From positions 196,623-260,622 of the forward strand of contig JACKDU010000012.1 of assembly GCA_020633335.1 (NCBI GenBank): a stretch of DNA of 64,000 bases, written 5' to 3'. The position numbers and the translations under genes were made by a program. The notes beneath the pieces were generated by a model. That model was not told the DNA's origin, did not search any database, and saw nothing but the letters and a program-made list of their open reading frames with translations. Of this stretch, positions 42,201 to 50,964 are shown in pieces; the stretch's first letter is position 1; every line of letters begins with the position of its first letter. This stretch comes from Myxococcales bacterium (lineage in GTDB: Bacteria > Myxococcota_A > Polyangia > Nannocystales > Nannocystaceae).

Positions 42201-44030
42201 CTAGGGTCGACTCTCCGCTCGGCCGGCGTCGATTCGAAAGACCACCCGCGCCGGCCCGACGCTGCGAAAGCGACCCTCGGCCTCGCGGCGCAGGCACGCG
42301 CGGGCTTGGCGAGCGCCGCCGCGGACCATCGCCGCCGGGGCCTTGCCGGTGGTGTCGACGCGGACGTCGATCGCCGCGTGCTCGCTGCCGAGCGTCGCCC
42401 GGCAGGCTTCGAGGACCCGCGCCGCTCGCTCGCGGAGCTCGGCCTCGCGCTCGGCGGGGTTCGTCGGCGGGGGCGCGACGGGCCGCGGCCTCGGCTGCTG
42501 GAGCGCGGCGAGCCGGCGCTCGACCTCGTCGGGCTCGTTGTCCCACGCGAGGCGCTCGCGCTGGATGGCCGCCCAGGGGCCCTTGGGGCCGTAGTCGCGG
42601 GCGAGGCGATCGTCGAGGGCGCGCGCCTCGTCCGGCGTCGGCGCGAGGGCGATCAGGAGCATGAGCACCTCCGGGGCCTCGGCCGCCTCCGGGTATTCGG
42701 CGAGGAGGAGGGCGCCGACGCGGCGCGCCTGGTCGCGGTCGAGGCGCTCGAGCGCGCTCTCCATCGACGCGAGGGCGAGGGGGCCGAGGAACGCGAGCGG
42801 GACCTCGGTGTTCGCGGGGGCGTACGCGAGCGCCGCCATCGCCTCGGCGAGGTCATCCGCGCACATCCAGGGGTCGGGGTCGAGGCGAAAGGTCGCGGCG
42901 CTCTCGCGGGCGCAGCGGGCCGCGTCGGCCTGCGCGAGCGCGTAGGCGCCGCGCTCCACGCGGGCGTGGGCGAGGCCGGCGAGGGTGTCGGCGATCCGCC
43001 AGCGCAGGCGGTCGTCCTCGGGCTTCGGCGAGGGCAGGCGGCGATCGAGGCGGGCGAGGAGATCGACGCGGAGGCGCTCGCGCTCCTGGGCGTCATCGCT
43101 GGTGTCGGCGAGCTTGACCAGAGTGTCGATCGCCAGCGCGGGATCGCGGGTGAGCTGGAGGGCGAGCTCGAGCGCCGCCCGGAACTCGGGCGTGCGCCCG
43201 GAGAGGAGCGAGGCGCGACGCTCGGCCGCCCGCGCCCGGATCTCGCGGTCGACCGAGGCGTCGTCGATCACCCGTGCGAGGAGGGCGAGCGGTCGCGCTG
43301 TGTCGCCGGGCTGATGAGGGTAGGGGAGCGCCCGCTCGATCAGGTAGGCGAGGAGGAGCGCCTCGCCGCCGCTCGGTGACGCGAGCCCCTCGAGCGCCCG
43401 CTGGAGCGTCATGGCGGCCTCCTGCGCCTCGGCCTCGGCGGCGTCGCGGGCCGCGGCTGCCTCAGCGGCCGCGCGCTCGATGCAGCGTCGACCGCCCCAG
43501 GCCGCGGGCGGCTCGACCGAGCGGGCGTAGCGGGCCCGCGTGTCGAGGAGGTAGGCGCCGCGCATGTGCTCGAGGTAGCGCTCGCGGACGGCGAGCCAGG
43601 CGGCGAAGGGGGCCTCGATCTCGGGCCGCAGCGCGCCCGCGACCCACCTGGCCTCAAGGCCCTGCCAGCCGAGGCCGAAGCCGCCGCCGCCCTTCATATA
43701 GGGCCCGTGCCGCGGCGGCGGGAGCACGCCGAGGTCGACGCGTGGCGGTCTCGCGGCCGTCTTCGGGCGCGCCTCCTCGCGGCGAAAGACCCGGTCCAGG
43801 GCGATCGTCCGGGTGTCGGGGTGCCGCTCCGCGGGCTCGAGCGCCGCGTAGTCGACGGCCGGGCAGGGCGGGCCGATGTCGGGCGCGGGCGCGGGCTCGG
43901 GCTCGGGCTCCGGCGTCGCAGCCTTCGTCTCCACCGCCGGCGTAGCGATCGAGGGGGGCGTCGGCGGCGACTCGGCGCGCGCGCAGCCCAGCAGGAGCGC
44001 GAGGAGCCACGGCGTTCGAGGGGAGCGCAC
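42201..44030 (-). CDS. TPR-like lipoprotein with AgmX/TonB-C-like end
   Basis: A 609-residue lipoprotein: signal peptide 'PWLLALLLGC', then a Pro/Glu tether ('PEPEPEPAPAPDIGPPC'). The middle 400 residues are helical and repeat-like ('RYLEHMRGAYLLDTRARYARS', 'AFRAALELALQLTRDPALAIDTLVKLAD'-type pairs), as in TPR or Sel1-like solenoids. The last 90 residues ('EREAELRERAARVLEACRATLG', 'IDVRVDTTGKAPAAMVRGG', 'RFRSVGPARVVFRIDAG') resemble the C-terminal domain seen in AgmX/PglI and TonB-like proteins of myxobacteria. It directly follows the TonB-receptor gene on the same strand, 90 bases away, which fits an envelope role. Confidence 0.72.
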   Translation of the reverse strand: MRSPRTPWLLALLLGCARAESPPTPPSIATPAVETKAATPEPEPEPAPAPDIGPPCPAVDYAALEPAERHPDTRTIALDRVFRREEARPKTAARPPRVDLGVLPPPRHGPYMKGGGGFGLGWQGLEARWVAGALRPEIEAPFAAWLAVRERYLEHMRGAYLLDTRARYARSVEPPAAWGGRRCIERAAAEAAAARDAAEAEAQEAAMTLQRALEGLASPSGGEALLLAYLIERALPYPHQPGDTARPLALLARVIDDASVDREIRARAAERRASLLSGRTPEFRAALELALQLTRDPALAIDTLVKLADTSDDAQERERLRVDLLARLDRRLPSPKPEDDRLRWRIADTLAGLAHARVERGAYALAQADAARCARESAATFRLDPDPWMCADDLAEAMAALAYAPANTEVPLAFLGPLALASMESALERLDRDQARRVGALLLAEYPEAAEAPEVLMLLIALAPTPDEARALDDRLARDYGPKGPWAAIQRERLAWDNEPDEVERRLAALQQPRPRPVAPPPTNPAEREAELRERAARVLEACRATLGSEHAAIDVRVDTTGKAPAAMVRGGARQARACLRREAEGRFRSVGPARVVFRIDAGRAESRP

Positions 44031-44120
44031 GAAGTGAGACTACGACGCCGCGACGGTCGAGCCCACCCCCGCGATCGGTCGCGCCCTCCGGGCGCGGGGA
44101 CGCTCCGCGCGGCGTGCTCG

Positions 44121-46574
44121 CTAGATCTCGACCCGCACCCCGAGGAGCGGCAGGATCGGCAGGCCGATCCGCTGCACCGGTCGGCTGTAGTCGATGTTGT
44201 AGACGTAGGCCTCGGTGTTCTGGTGGTTGAGCACGTTGAGGACGTCGAGGTAGGCGGTGACGATCGTCCGCTTGCGGATCCACCGCTTGTCGACCCGGAG
44301 GTCGAGCTGCTGGAAGAGCGGGAAGCGAGCGCTGAGCGGGAAGCCGAAGATCGGCTCGAACTCGTCGGGTGGCAGGTACCCGGCCGGGCTCCCGCCGACG
44401 GCGCCGACCACCGGCGTGTAGGGGAGGCCCGAGCTCAGGCGGAAGCGGCCGCCGACCTGCCAGTCGCGGGGGAGGCGGGCGCTCAGCACCGCGACCAGGT
44501 TGTGCTGTTGATCGAAGAGGCCGGTGTCGTAGATGGTGCCGCCGTCGCTCGTCCGGTACGCCTGCTGCGCCCAGAGGAGCGTGTAGGCGACCCAGCCGTA
44601 GAGGCGCCGGGTGAGTCGCTTGCGGACGATGAATTCGCCGCCGAAGGCCCGCTCGCTCGGGTTGTCGGTGCCCCGCTGCGGCCGGTAGGGATCGTAGAGC
44701 TCGCGGAAGAAGCCGTGCGCCTCGATCTCGACGCCCTCCGCGAGGTGGAGGGCCGCGCCGGCGGTCGCGTGGAGGGCCTGCGCCATCCGAATGTTGCCCT
44801 CGTAGCGCTCGAGCGTCGGGTCGTAGTTGTTGACGATCTGATCCGGGAGGACGAGGCGGGTCCCGTAGAAGTAGTTGTTGGAGAGGGCGCCGCCGCTGAC
44901 GCCGGTGACGCCGACCCAGGGCTGCGCGTAGAGGCCGACGCCGCCGCTCAGGATCCAGCGCTCGCCGAGCTCCTGGCGGACGCGGAGGCGGGGATCGACC
45001 GCGAAGCCGTTGGTCCCCTCGGCGGTGAGCGCCGAGAAGCGGGTGCCGGCGGCGAGCATGAGGCCGCGGCGGCGGAGCACGGCCTCGCCGTAGAGGCCGA
45101 GGTAGACGTGGTCCATCGAGGTCGTGTTCGAGGTCCCGGCGGCGCCGTTGACCACCTGGCCGAAGGAGCTCTCGGGCTCGTCGCGGACCTCGCCGGTCTG
45201 GCGGCCGAGCTCCGCGTCGGCGCCGAGGGTCAGGGTCAGGGTCTCGGTGAGCGCGTGATCGAGCTGGGCGCGGAGCGTCGACACCAGCGAGCGCCGCGGG
45301 GCGGGTTCGAAGTCGGGGTTGGTCTCGACCACCACGCGGTTGGTGTCGACGCGGAGCGCCGGCGTCAGGAGCACGGCGGTGTCGCCGAGCTTCGCGCGGT
45401 AGGCGAGGTCGACGCGGTGGAACGAGATCCGCGGCTCGAAGAGCGACTTGCGGCTCGAGAGCGGGTCTCGCTCGCTCTTGGGCGACTCCTTGAACGCGAG
45501 GCGATCGCCGGCGCCGATGAAGCCGACGTGGAGGCTGCGGCCGCGGCCGAGGGGGCGATCGTAGAAGGCCTGGTAGTCGTAGTAGGTCGGGACGATGCTC
45601 ACGCTCCAGGGGTTGACCAGGCCGACGACCCGGAGCGGCAGGTCGAGGTGGGCTCGCCGGGCGGCGACCAGGAACGTCCCCTTGCCGACCGGCCCCTCAG
45701 CCTGCCCGCCGACGCCGCCGAGGTCGAGGTAGCCCTCGCCGTGGTAGGCGTCGCGCCGACCCGCCCGCGGGGTGATCGCGACCATGCCGCCGCTCGCGTT
45801 GCCGAAGGCCGGCGCGAAGTTGCTGGGGGCGAAGGTCATCGTGTCGATCGCCCCCGGCGGGAGCACCGACGCGAGGCCGCTGAGGTGGAAGGCGATCGGC
45901 ACGGGGTGATCGCCGACGTAGACCAGCGACTGCCGCGGGCTCGCCCCGCGGAGGACCAGGAGGCCGGCGCCGAAGGGCGAGCGGGCGACCCCGGGGAGGC
46001 TCTGGAGCGCCCGCAGCGGGTCCCCCTGGCTCCCGGGCAAGGTGCGGATCTCCTCGCGGCTGAGCTGGCGCTCGACCGGCGCGGGCCCGGCGATCGTCGG
46101 CTTCTGGCGGCGCTCGACGACGGTGGTCCGGTAGGGCGAGCTCGCCTCGGGGCGGAGGTAGAGGCGGAGGCCGCGGGCGGGGATCTTCGCGGGGTCGACG
46201 ATCCAGCGGGTGCGGAGGTGCCCGGGGGTGACGACCTCGAGGGCGAGGAGGCCGCCCGCGGGGAGCTCGTCGAGCGCGAAGGCGCCGGCGTCGTCGGTCT
46301 CGATCCGGCGCACCCAGGGGGGCTCCGCGGCCGGCGGTTCGGGGTCGTGGAGCTCCCCCGGGCGGGCGCCGGCGGGGGCGGGGTAGGCGAAGAGCGCGAC
46401 CCCGGCGAGGGGCGCCCGGTCGCCGGCCCGGCGGAGGAGGCCGTGGACGCGCGTTCTATTGCTGGTCGAAGAGACAGGTGACTCGCTCGCCGGGGTCGGG
46501 TCGCCGGCGAGCGCCTCGGTGGGGCCGAGGGGCGCGGCGAGGAGGGCGAGGATCGCCGCGAGGCGGGCGCTCAA
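44121..46574 (-). CDS. TonB-dependent outer-membrane receptor
   Basis: An 817-residue receptor. It starts at TTG 46574, which overlaps the TGA of the preceding lipoprotein gene (TTGA), with 'GGAG' four bases before; this also places the signal peptide 'LSARLAAILALLAAPLG' at the N-terminus. Residues 35-130 form a carboxypeptidase-regulatory-like beta domain ('ETDDAGAFALDELPAGGLLALEV'). The plug has 'REEIRTLPGSQGDPLRALQSLPGVARSPFGAGLLVLRGASPRQSLVYVGDHPVP' (in parts). The barrel ends in 'LLGVRVEI', a typical aromatic-like final strand without Phe. The ligand is not evident; no ABC or siderophore genes are near. Confidence 0.9.
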   Translation of the reverse strand: MSARLAAILALLAAPLGPTEALAGDPTPASESPVSSTSNRTRVHGLLRRAGDRAPLAGVALFAYPAPAGARPGELHDPEPPAAEPPWVRRIETDDAGAFALDELPAGGLLALEVVTPGHLRTRWIVDPAKIPARGLRLYLRPEASSPYRTTVVERRQKPTIAGPAPVERQLSREEIRTLPGSQGDPLRALQSLPGVARSPFGAGLLVLRGASPRQSLVYVGDHPVPIAFHLSGLASVLPPGAIDTMTFAPSNFAPAFGNASGGMVAITPRAGRRDAYHGEGYLDLGGVGGQAEGPVGKGTFLVAARRAHLDLPLRVVGLVNPWSVSIVPTYYDYQAFYDRPLGRGRSLHVGFIGAGDRLAFKESPKSERDPLSSRKSLFEPRISFHRVDLAYRAKLGDTAVLLTPALRVDTNRVVVETNPDFEPAPRRSLVSTLRAQLDHALTETLTLTLGADAELGRQTGEVRDEPESSFGQVVNGAAGTSNTTSMDHVYLGLYGEAVLRRRGLMLAAGTRFSALTAEGTNGFAVDPRLRVRQELGERWILSGGVGLYAQPWVGVTGVSGGALSNNYFYGTRLVLPDQIVNNYDPTLERYEGNIRMAQALHATAGAALHLAEGVEIEAHGFFRELYDPYRPQRGTDNPSERAFGGEFIVRKRLTRRLYGWVAYTLLWAQQAYRTSDGGTIYDTGLFDQQHNLVAVLSARLPRDWQVGGRFRLSSGLPYTPVVGAVGGSPAGYLPPDEFEPIFGFPLSARFPLFQQLDLRVDKRWIRKRTIVTAYLDVLNVLNHQNTEAYVYNIDYSRPVQRIGLPILPLLGVRVEI

Positions 46575-47566
46575 GGCTCCGCGGCCTCGGGGGTGACGAC
46601 GTGGAGGCTGACGAGGCGCCCGTCCTTGGGGCTGCTCCACCACGGATTCGCGCGGGCGTAGAGCCAGTAGTCGTGGCCACGCGCCGGGGCGGCGATCTCC
46701 ACGCTCGTCGCGTACTCCAGCCATGCGCGGGGGGCGGGGGTGATCGCCGTGTCCGTCGCCCACCACACGGCGTCGAAGTCGCGCCCGTCAAGCTCATCCG
46801 CGTCGACCGCGAGGGTCGCCGTGATCGTCTCGCCGGGTGCGGTCATCACGACGTCACCGTCGTCGGCGCGGAGCTCCCGCTCTCCGCCCTCGCCGCGGAG
46901 AGCGAGGTCGATCCACGCCGTCGAGAGGTTGTAGCGGTTGGGGTAGGTCGACTCGCTCTCCTCGCCCCGGAGCGCGGCGACCTTGTCCGACGGGCCGTAG
47001 TCCAGCGTGAAACCGTCCATGTGGCAGCCGGCGAGCTCCTGATTGCCGCGGACGGCGAGGCCGCGGAAGCAGGCCTCGCTCCCCGGGCCCTCGTCGCGGC
47101 TGATGACGAGGTAGACATAGACGACGACGGCGCTCCCAGCCGGGGGCAGCGGAGGCAGCATCACGGTGTCGCCGTCGATCCGGCATGTCGTCGCGCTGGC
47201 GTACTCGTAGTCGGCGCAGGGCGGGAGGTCGTCGCCCAGATAGCCAGGGAAGACCGGGAACGCGGAGCGCACGAGGATCGGCGACGCGCTCGGGGTGATC
47301 GGCCCCTCCGGTCCGACGATCGTCGCTCGAACCTGCACCCGATCACCCGGGAGGCCGTCACGCCGGGTCCGCCCCGGCGGATCCTCGCTCAGCGGGGTCG
47401 AGTAGGGCCCGGTCTCGACGACCGCCATCTCGATCACCAGGAGGCGCGGCGACTCGATGAGCCAGTCGGGCGGCGGGGCGTCGAGGCAGCCGGCGAGCGC
47501 GCAGAGGCTGAGCGTCAGAGCGCACGTCGCGGCGCTCGCGGGGCGTCGAGGCGGGTCTGCGCGCAT
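46571..47566 (-). CDS. lipoprotein coupled to the TonB receptor
   Basis: A 331-residue protein with signal peptide ending in the lipobox 'ALAGC' (Cys27). The mature part is beta-rich with two Cys pairs ('PPCADYEYASATTC', 'SEACFRGLAVRGNQELAGC') and a strand-rich end ('WLEYATSVEIAAPARGHDYWLYARANPWWSS', in parts). No family is recognised. Its stop overlaps the TTG start of the receptor, so the two proteins are made together; a surface lipoprotein that passes ligand to the receptor (as in SusD- or TbpB-like pairs) is a plausible analogy, not a homology claim. Confidence 0.72.
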   Translation of the reverse strand: MRADPPRRPASAATCALTLSLCALAGCLDAPPPDWLIESPRLLVIEMAVVETGPYSTPLSEDPPGRTRRDGLPGDRVQVRATIVGPEGPITPSASPILVRSAFPVFPGYLGDDLPPCADYEYASATTCRIDGDTVMLPPLPPAGSAVVVYVYLVISRDEGPGSEACFRGLAVRGNQELAGCHMDGFTLDYGPSDKVAALRGEESESTYPNRYNLSTAWIDLALRGEGGERELRADDGDVVMTAPGETITATLAVDADELDGRDFDAVWWATDTAITPAPRAWLEYATSVEIAAPARGHDYWLYARANPWWSSPKDGRLVSLHVVTPEAAEP

Positions 47567-47650
47567 CAGCGCGAGCCTAGGTCAGGCGCGGGGACGACCG
47601 CAAGCGCCGGCGATCCGGGCTTGGCGGATGAGTCGGGTCCCGGAGGAGAC

Positions 47651-47666
47651 ATGTCTCTTGGGACAT
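47651..47666. promoter_or_regulatory. copy of the dispersed palindrome (operator candidate)
   Basis: ATGTCTCTTGGGACAT, 15 of 16 bases symmetric, lies in the 220-base spacer between the divergent genes at 47566 and 47787. It is nearly identical to the copies at 6234-6249 and 4439-4454. Its place between divergent starts makes it a candidate operator; the two other copies lie in coding sequence, which argues for a genome-wide element instead. Confidence 0.45.
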
Positions 47667-47786
47667 TATGACACCGGGCGAGCGCAGGCGCGGACCGGAG
47701 GCCGGGCGGCGCCCGGGCGCGCGAGCGCGCACGCACGAGATCGCCCCGCGTTGCCAGGAGGCGCTCGCACGTGCTTGGATCCTCCG

Positions 47787-48164
47787 ATGGCCCCGCCCTC
47801 GCGCCCCCTCCTCCGCTTCGCGGTCGGCACGACCCTGCTGGTCCCCGCGCTCGGCTGCACCAACGCAGGGGGCGAGCGCCCGCCGGAGATCAACACGCCG
47901 GCCCCGGAGAGCCCCGAGGACGGCGATCCGAAGCCGGCCGAGGGCGGCGAGTCGGCGGCGCCCGAGAGCCCGGCGAAGGAGGAGCCGATCGCGATCAACA
48001 CGCCGGCGCCGGAGGGGAGCGACGAGCCGACGCCGGCGCCCGAGGGGAGTGACGAGCCGACGCCGGAGCGCGTGGACCCGCCGCGGACCAACACGCCGAG
48101 GCCGAAGCCCGAGCCGACGCGGCCGCCGCGGATCAACACGCCGAAGCCGGATCCCGAGCTCTAG
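47787..48164 (+). CDS. short Pro-rich lipoprotein with INTPAPE repeats
   Basis: A 125-residue protein: signal peptide 'LLRFAVGTTLLVPALGC' with lipobox, then an entirely low-complexity mature part built from repeats of 'INTPAPE', 'GSDEPTPAPE' and 'TNTPRPKPEP'. Such chains are disordered, and could span the periplasm or coat the surface. ATG 47787 is chosen because the signal peptide begins there. The repeat structure is also seen at DNA level, so length may vary between strains. Confidence 0.7.
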   Translation: MAPPSRPLLRFAVGTTLLVPALGCTNAGGERPPEINTPAPESPEDGDPKPAEGGESAAPESPAKEEPIAINTPAPEGSDEPTPAPEGSDEPTPERVDPPRTNTPRPKPEPTRPPRINTPKPDPEL

Positions 48165-48196
48165 CCGCGCCGCCCGAGCCGAGCGAGGCGCCGCCC

Positions 48197-49051
48197 TCAC
48201 TCCGGCAGGTGCGGCACGTAGCGGAGATCCGAGAGCGGCACCGGGATCGCCGAGAAGGGGTGCTCGTAGTCGACGCTGGCGAAGAGGCCGACCGAGCGGC
48301 GCTCGGCGTAGCTCGGCAGCCGTCCGCCGTAGACCGCGGTCGGATCGAGGTGGTACCAGCGGTCGCTGAGGTAGACGCCGACGAAGACGTGGGAGGCGGT
48401 CGGCGGCGCGCCGTTCTCGGTGTGGTGGCCGCTGGCGATCGTCACGTGCCAGCGCGGCAGCACCCGGCCGAGGAGGGTGGCGAAGAGGTGGGCCTTGGTG
48501 AAGCAGGCCGACCAGACCAGCTCGCCGTGGGCCGCGTAGTAGGCCGCGAATTCGCCGATCGAGGGCCAGCGATCGGCGCTCGTGATCCCGGAGTAGGCGT
48601 CGCCGTCGACCCGCACGTGGGCGCCGAGCCAATTCCACACGGCCGCGATCCGCCCCCAGATCTCCTCCTGAGTCCGCGGCCACGCGGTCGGCACCCCGAG
48701 GGCGGCGACCAGAGCCTGGACCGCCGGCGAATTATCCTCGTAGTTGTGGAAGTAGTAGTCGGGCTTGTCGGTCTGCGCCGGGGTCCCGACCCGCACCCAG
48801 AAATTCCAGTGGCGGAGGTAGGTGATCGCGCCCTCGTGCTTGGTCACCATGCCGATCATCTCCGGGTGGGTCGCCCCCGGGGTCGGCGCGGGCAGGGGCA
48901 TCGGCGTCGGCATCGGCATCGGCCGCGGGGCGAGCTCGCGCGCCGGCAGCATCGTCTCGGTCCACACGTGGTAGGTGTGGATCGGCGCCTCCTTCATCCC
49001 GGGGAGGCGGCGGATCATCGGGGCGACGGTGCGGGCTCGCTTCTTCGGCAT
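48197..49051 (-). CDS. transglutaminase-like cysteine-hydrolase protein
   Basis: A 284-residue protein without signal peptide. After a basic N-terminus and a Pro/Met-rich linker ('PMPMPTPMPLPAPTPG', 41-58) a transglutaminase-like fold is visible: helix 'IWGRIAAVWNWLGAHVRVDG', Cys183 in 'ELVWSACFTKAHLFATLLG', His221 in 'TASHVFVGVYLSDRWYHLDPT' and Asp236 at its end. The C-H-D arrangement fits the transglutaminase/protease superfamily, with a possible additional role for His209-210. Substrate and partners are unknown; the flanking genes are unrelated lipoprotein and HAM1-like genes. The Met-Pro linker is unusual for this family. Confidence 0.72.
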   Translation of the reverse strand: MPKKRARTVAPMIRRLPGMKEAPIHTYHVWTETMLPARELAPRPMPMPTPMPLPAPTPGATHPEMIGMVTKHEGAITYLRHWNFWVRVGTPAQTDKPDYYFHNYEDNSPAVQALVAALGVPTAWPRTQEEIWGRIAAVWNWLGAHVRVDGDAYSGITSADRWPSIGEFAAYYAAHGELVWSACFTKAHLFATLLGRVLPRWHVTIASGHHTENGAPPTASHVFVGVYLSDRWYHLDPTAVYGGRLPSYAERRSVGLFASVDYEHPFSAIPVPLSDLRYVPHLPE

Positions 49052-49161
49052 GGGGTCTTCTAGCCCGGCGAGGCCGCGGGCGGCCGCGCAATCCGTGCTA
49101 GCGACCCGGTCCGGCCGCGAGCGCGCGCCGCCGCGCGGCCCTTCCCGCTACCCTGCGGTCG

Positions 49162-50964
49162 ATGCCCCGCTCGCTCGTCCTCCTCACCGCCAACCCGCGC
49201 AAGCTCGCGGAGTGGCGCCGCAACTTCGAGCGCTACGGGATCGCGGTCGAGGCGGCTGACGCCCCCGCGACGCTCGAGGCGGCGCGGGCGATCCTCGCGG
49301 GCTCGACCCCCGAGCGCCGGGTGATCGCGGTCTGCCGCGAATGGAGCGACCTGGTCGAGCGCGGCGGCCGGCGGGTGAGCGCGCGCGCCGACCTCGAGCT
49401 CGTCGACCACCTCACCGAGATCAGGGCCTGGTTCGTCGAGGACGGCGAGGTCCGCGAGGCGACCTACGAGCACCGCGCCGAGGGCTTCGTCGATCGCTCG
49501 GGCGGCGCGGCCGAGGAGGAGGGCGGCTGGTGGGATCCGATCTTCCGCCTGCGCGCGAGCGGCCTGACCTACGGCGAGATGCGGGCGCGGGGGCGCAAGC
49601 GATCGGCCCGCGACATGGCGATCTCCCGCTTCCTCCTCGATCGGGTCTACTACCGCCGGCGGATCGACCTCGCCGCGACGCCGCGCTCGCCGACCCGGAC
49701 GATCGACTTCGAGGACGACGTCGCCGCCTTCGTCGCCCGTAGCCCCTGGCTCAGCGCCCCCGGCCTCGCCCGCGTCGGCCTCGATCGCCTCCTCGCCGCG
49801 GTGATCGATCAGGGCGTCTTCTTCCGGGCCGCCAAGAACCGCCGCGAGAAGATCTACTGGTGGCCGGGCCTCAACGCCGGGATCCCTTACACGCCGAAGC
49901 GCGACGAGATCCACGAGGCGACCTTCATGATGCACGACTTCGGGCACTTCCTCCTGCCCGACCTGATCTTCAACGGGCGCGTGAGCGAGGTCGGCCGCCG
50001 GGTCTACATCATCCACCGGATGATCTCGGAGGCGGTCACCCTGGTCCTCGCCGACATGGTCTTCGTCGACGCGCTCCGCCGCGGCGGCGTCGACTACGAG
50101 TGGACCCGCCGCCACGCCTACCCGCTCTTCGCGGCGACCGGCGTCGACGTCGGCGGCGGCGACGAGGGGAGGGCGCGCCTGCGCGAGCTCCTCTCGGCGA
50201 ACGTCGCCTACTGCCTGCGGGGCGACGACTCTCGCTGGCGCGCGCTCCTTCAGCGGGCGGGCGCGGCCGACGACGCGCTCGTCGACTACCAGCAGAAATA
50301 CGCGGCCTACTTCGTCGAGGACCTCCGCTGGACCGCCCGCAACTGGCAGGGGATGGCCGAGCGCGCCGATGACTTCGATCGCTGGTGGCGGGACACGGCG
50401 CCGCTTCGCGGGCTCACCGAGCTCGGCCTCGAGACGATCGACGACTTCGTCGCCGCGCTCGCCGACGAGGGCGGCGAGGGGGACCTCGTCGACCGGATCT
50501 TCGCCCGCCTCTGGCGGACCCGGATCGAGCCGGCGCTCGCCGGCGCGGTCCCCTCGGTGACCCCGGCGGAGCGCCGCGAGCGGGCCTTCCTCCGCTACAT
50601 GATCGGCAACTTCGGGATCTTCGCCGCCCACGACGACGCCGCCGACGCGGCCCTGGTCCGCGACCGCCTCACCCGCTTCCTGGTCGACCACCGCGGCCGC
50701 CTCGACCTCGCGGCGATCGCCCGCGCCCGCGCCTTCTACGAGCGCTTCGTCGACGGCCTCGCCGAGCGCCACCTGGCGACCCTCGACGACGCGGAGACCT
50801 GGCGCGAGCTCTACCCGCTCGTCGAGCCCTTCTACGTCTTCTACGACGGGCCGGCGGACGCCTACGAGGCGCTGGCGGACGCCTCGGCGCGGATCCTCGG
50901 GACGCTCCGCGAGCGGCCGCTGCCGCTCTTGCCGATCAGATCCACGCGCCGATCGCCAGCGTGA
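49162..50964 (+). CDS. HAM1-like (ITPase) domain fused to a His/Asp-rich helical domain
   Basis: A 600-residue protein. Residues 1-165 follow the HAM1/RdgB purine-NTP pyrophosphatase fold: 'LVLLTANPRKLAEWRRNFERYG' (T-N-x-x-K motif), a 'GGWWDPIFRL' block as in 'GYDPIF', and 'SARDMAISRFLLD'. The second part (about 180-600) is helical and has metal-type residues: 'DEIHEATFMMHDFGHFLLPDLIF' (His251, Glu252, His258, Asp259, His262) and 'IIHRMISEAVTLVLADMVFVDAL' (His285, Glu290, Asp298). I recognise no named family for the latter; the H..HD..H pattern recalls HD phosphohydrolases or diiron helical enzymes. Function is therefore open, but nucleotide metabolism or repair is suggested. Confidence 0.75.
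   Translation: MPRSLVLLTANPRKLAEWRRNFERYGIAVEAADAPATLEAARAILAGSTPERRVIAVCREWSDLVERGGRRVSARADLELVDHLTEIRAWFVEDGEVREATYEHRAEGFVDRSGGAAEEEGGWWDPIFRLRASGLTYGEMRARGRKRSARDMAISRFLLDRVYYRRRIDLAATPRSPTRTIDFEDDVAAFVARSPWLSAPGLARVGLDRLLAAVIDQGVFFRAAKNRREKIYWWPGLNAGIPYTPKRDEIHEATFMMHDFGHFLLPDLIFNGRVSEVGRRVYIIHRMISEAVTLVLADMVFVDALRRGGVDYEWTRRHAYPLFAATGVDVGGGDEGRARLRELLSANVAYCLRGDDSRWRALLQRAGAADDALVDYQQKYAAYFVEDLRWTARNWQGMAERADDFDRWWRDTAPLRGLTELGLETIDDFVAALADEGGEGDLVDRIFARLWRTRIEPALAGAVPSVTPAERRERAFLRYMIGNFGIFAAHDDAADAALVRDRLTRFLVDHRGRLDLAAIARARAFYERFVDGLAERHLATLDDAETWRELYPLVEPFYVFYDGPADAYEALADASARILGTLRERPLPLLPIRSTRRSPA

Noticed and set aside
43566..46481. Long plus-strand frame opposite the TonB receptor
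   Set aside because: Shadow frame; no domain and biased composition.
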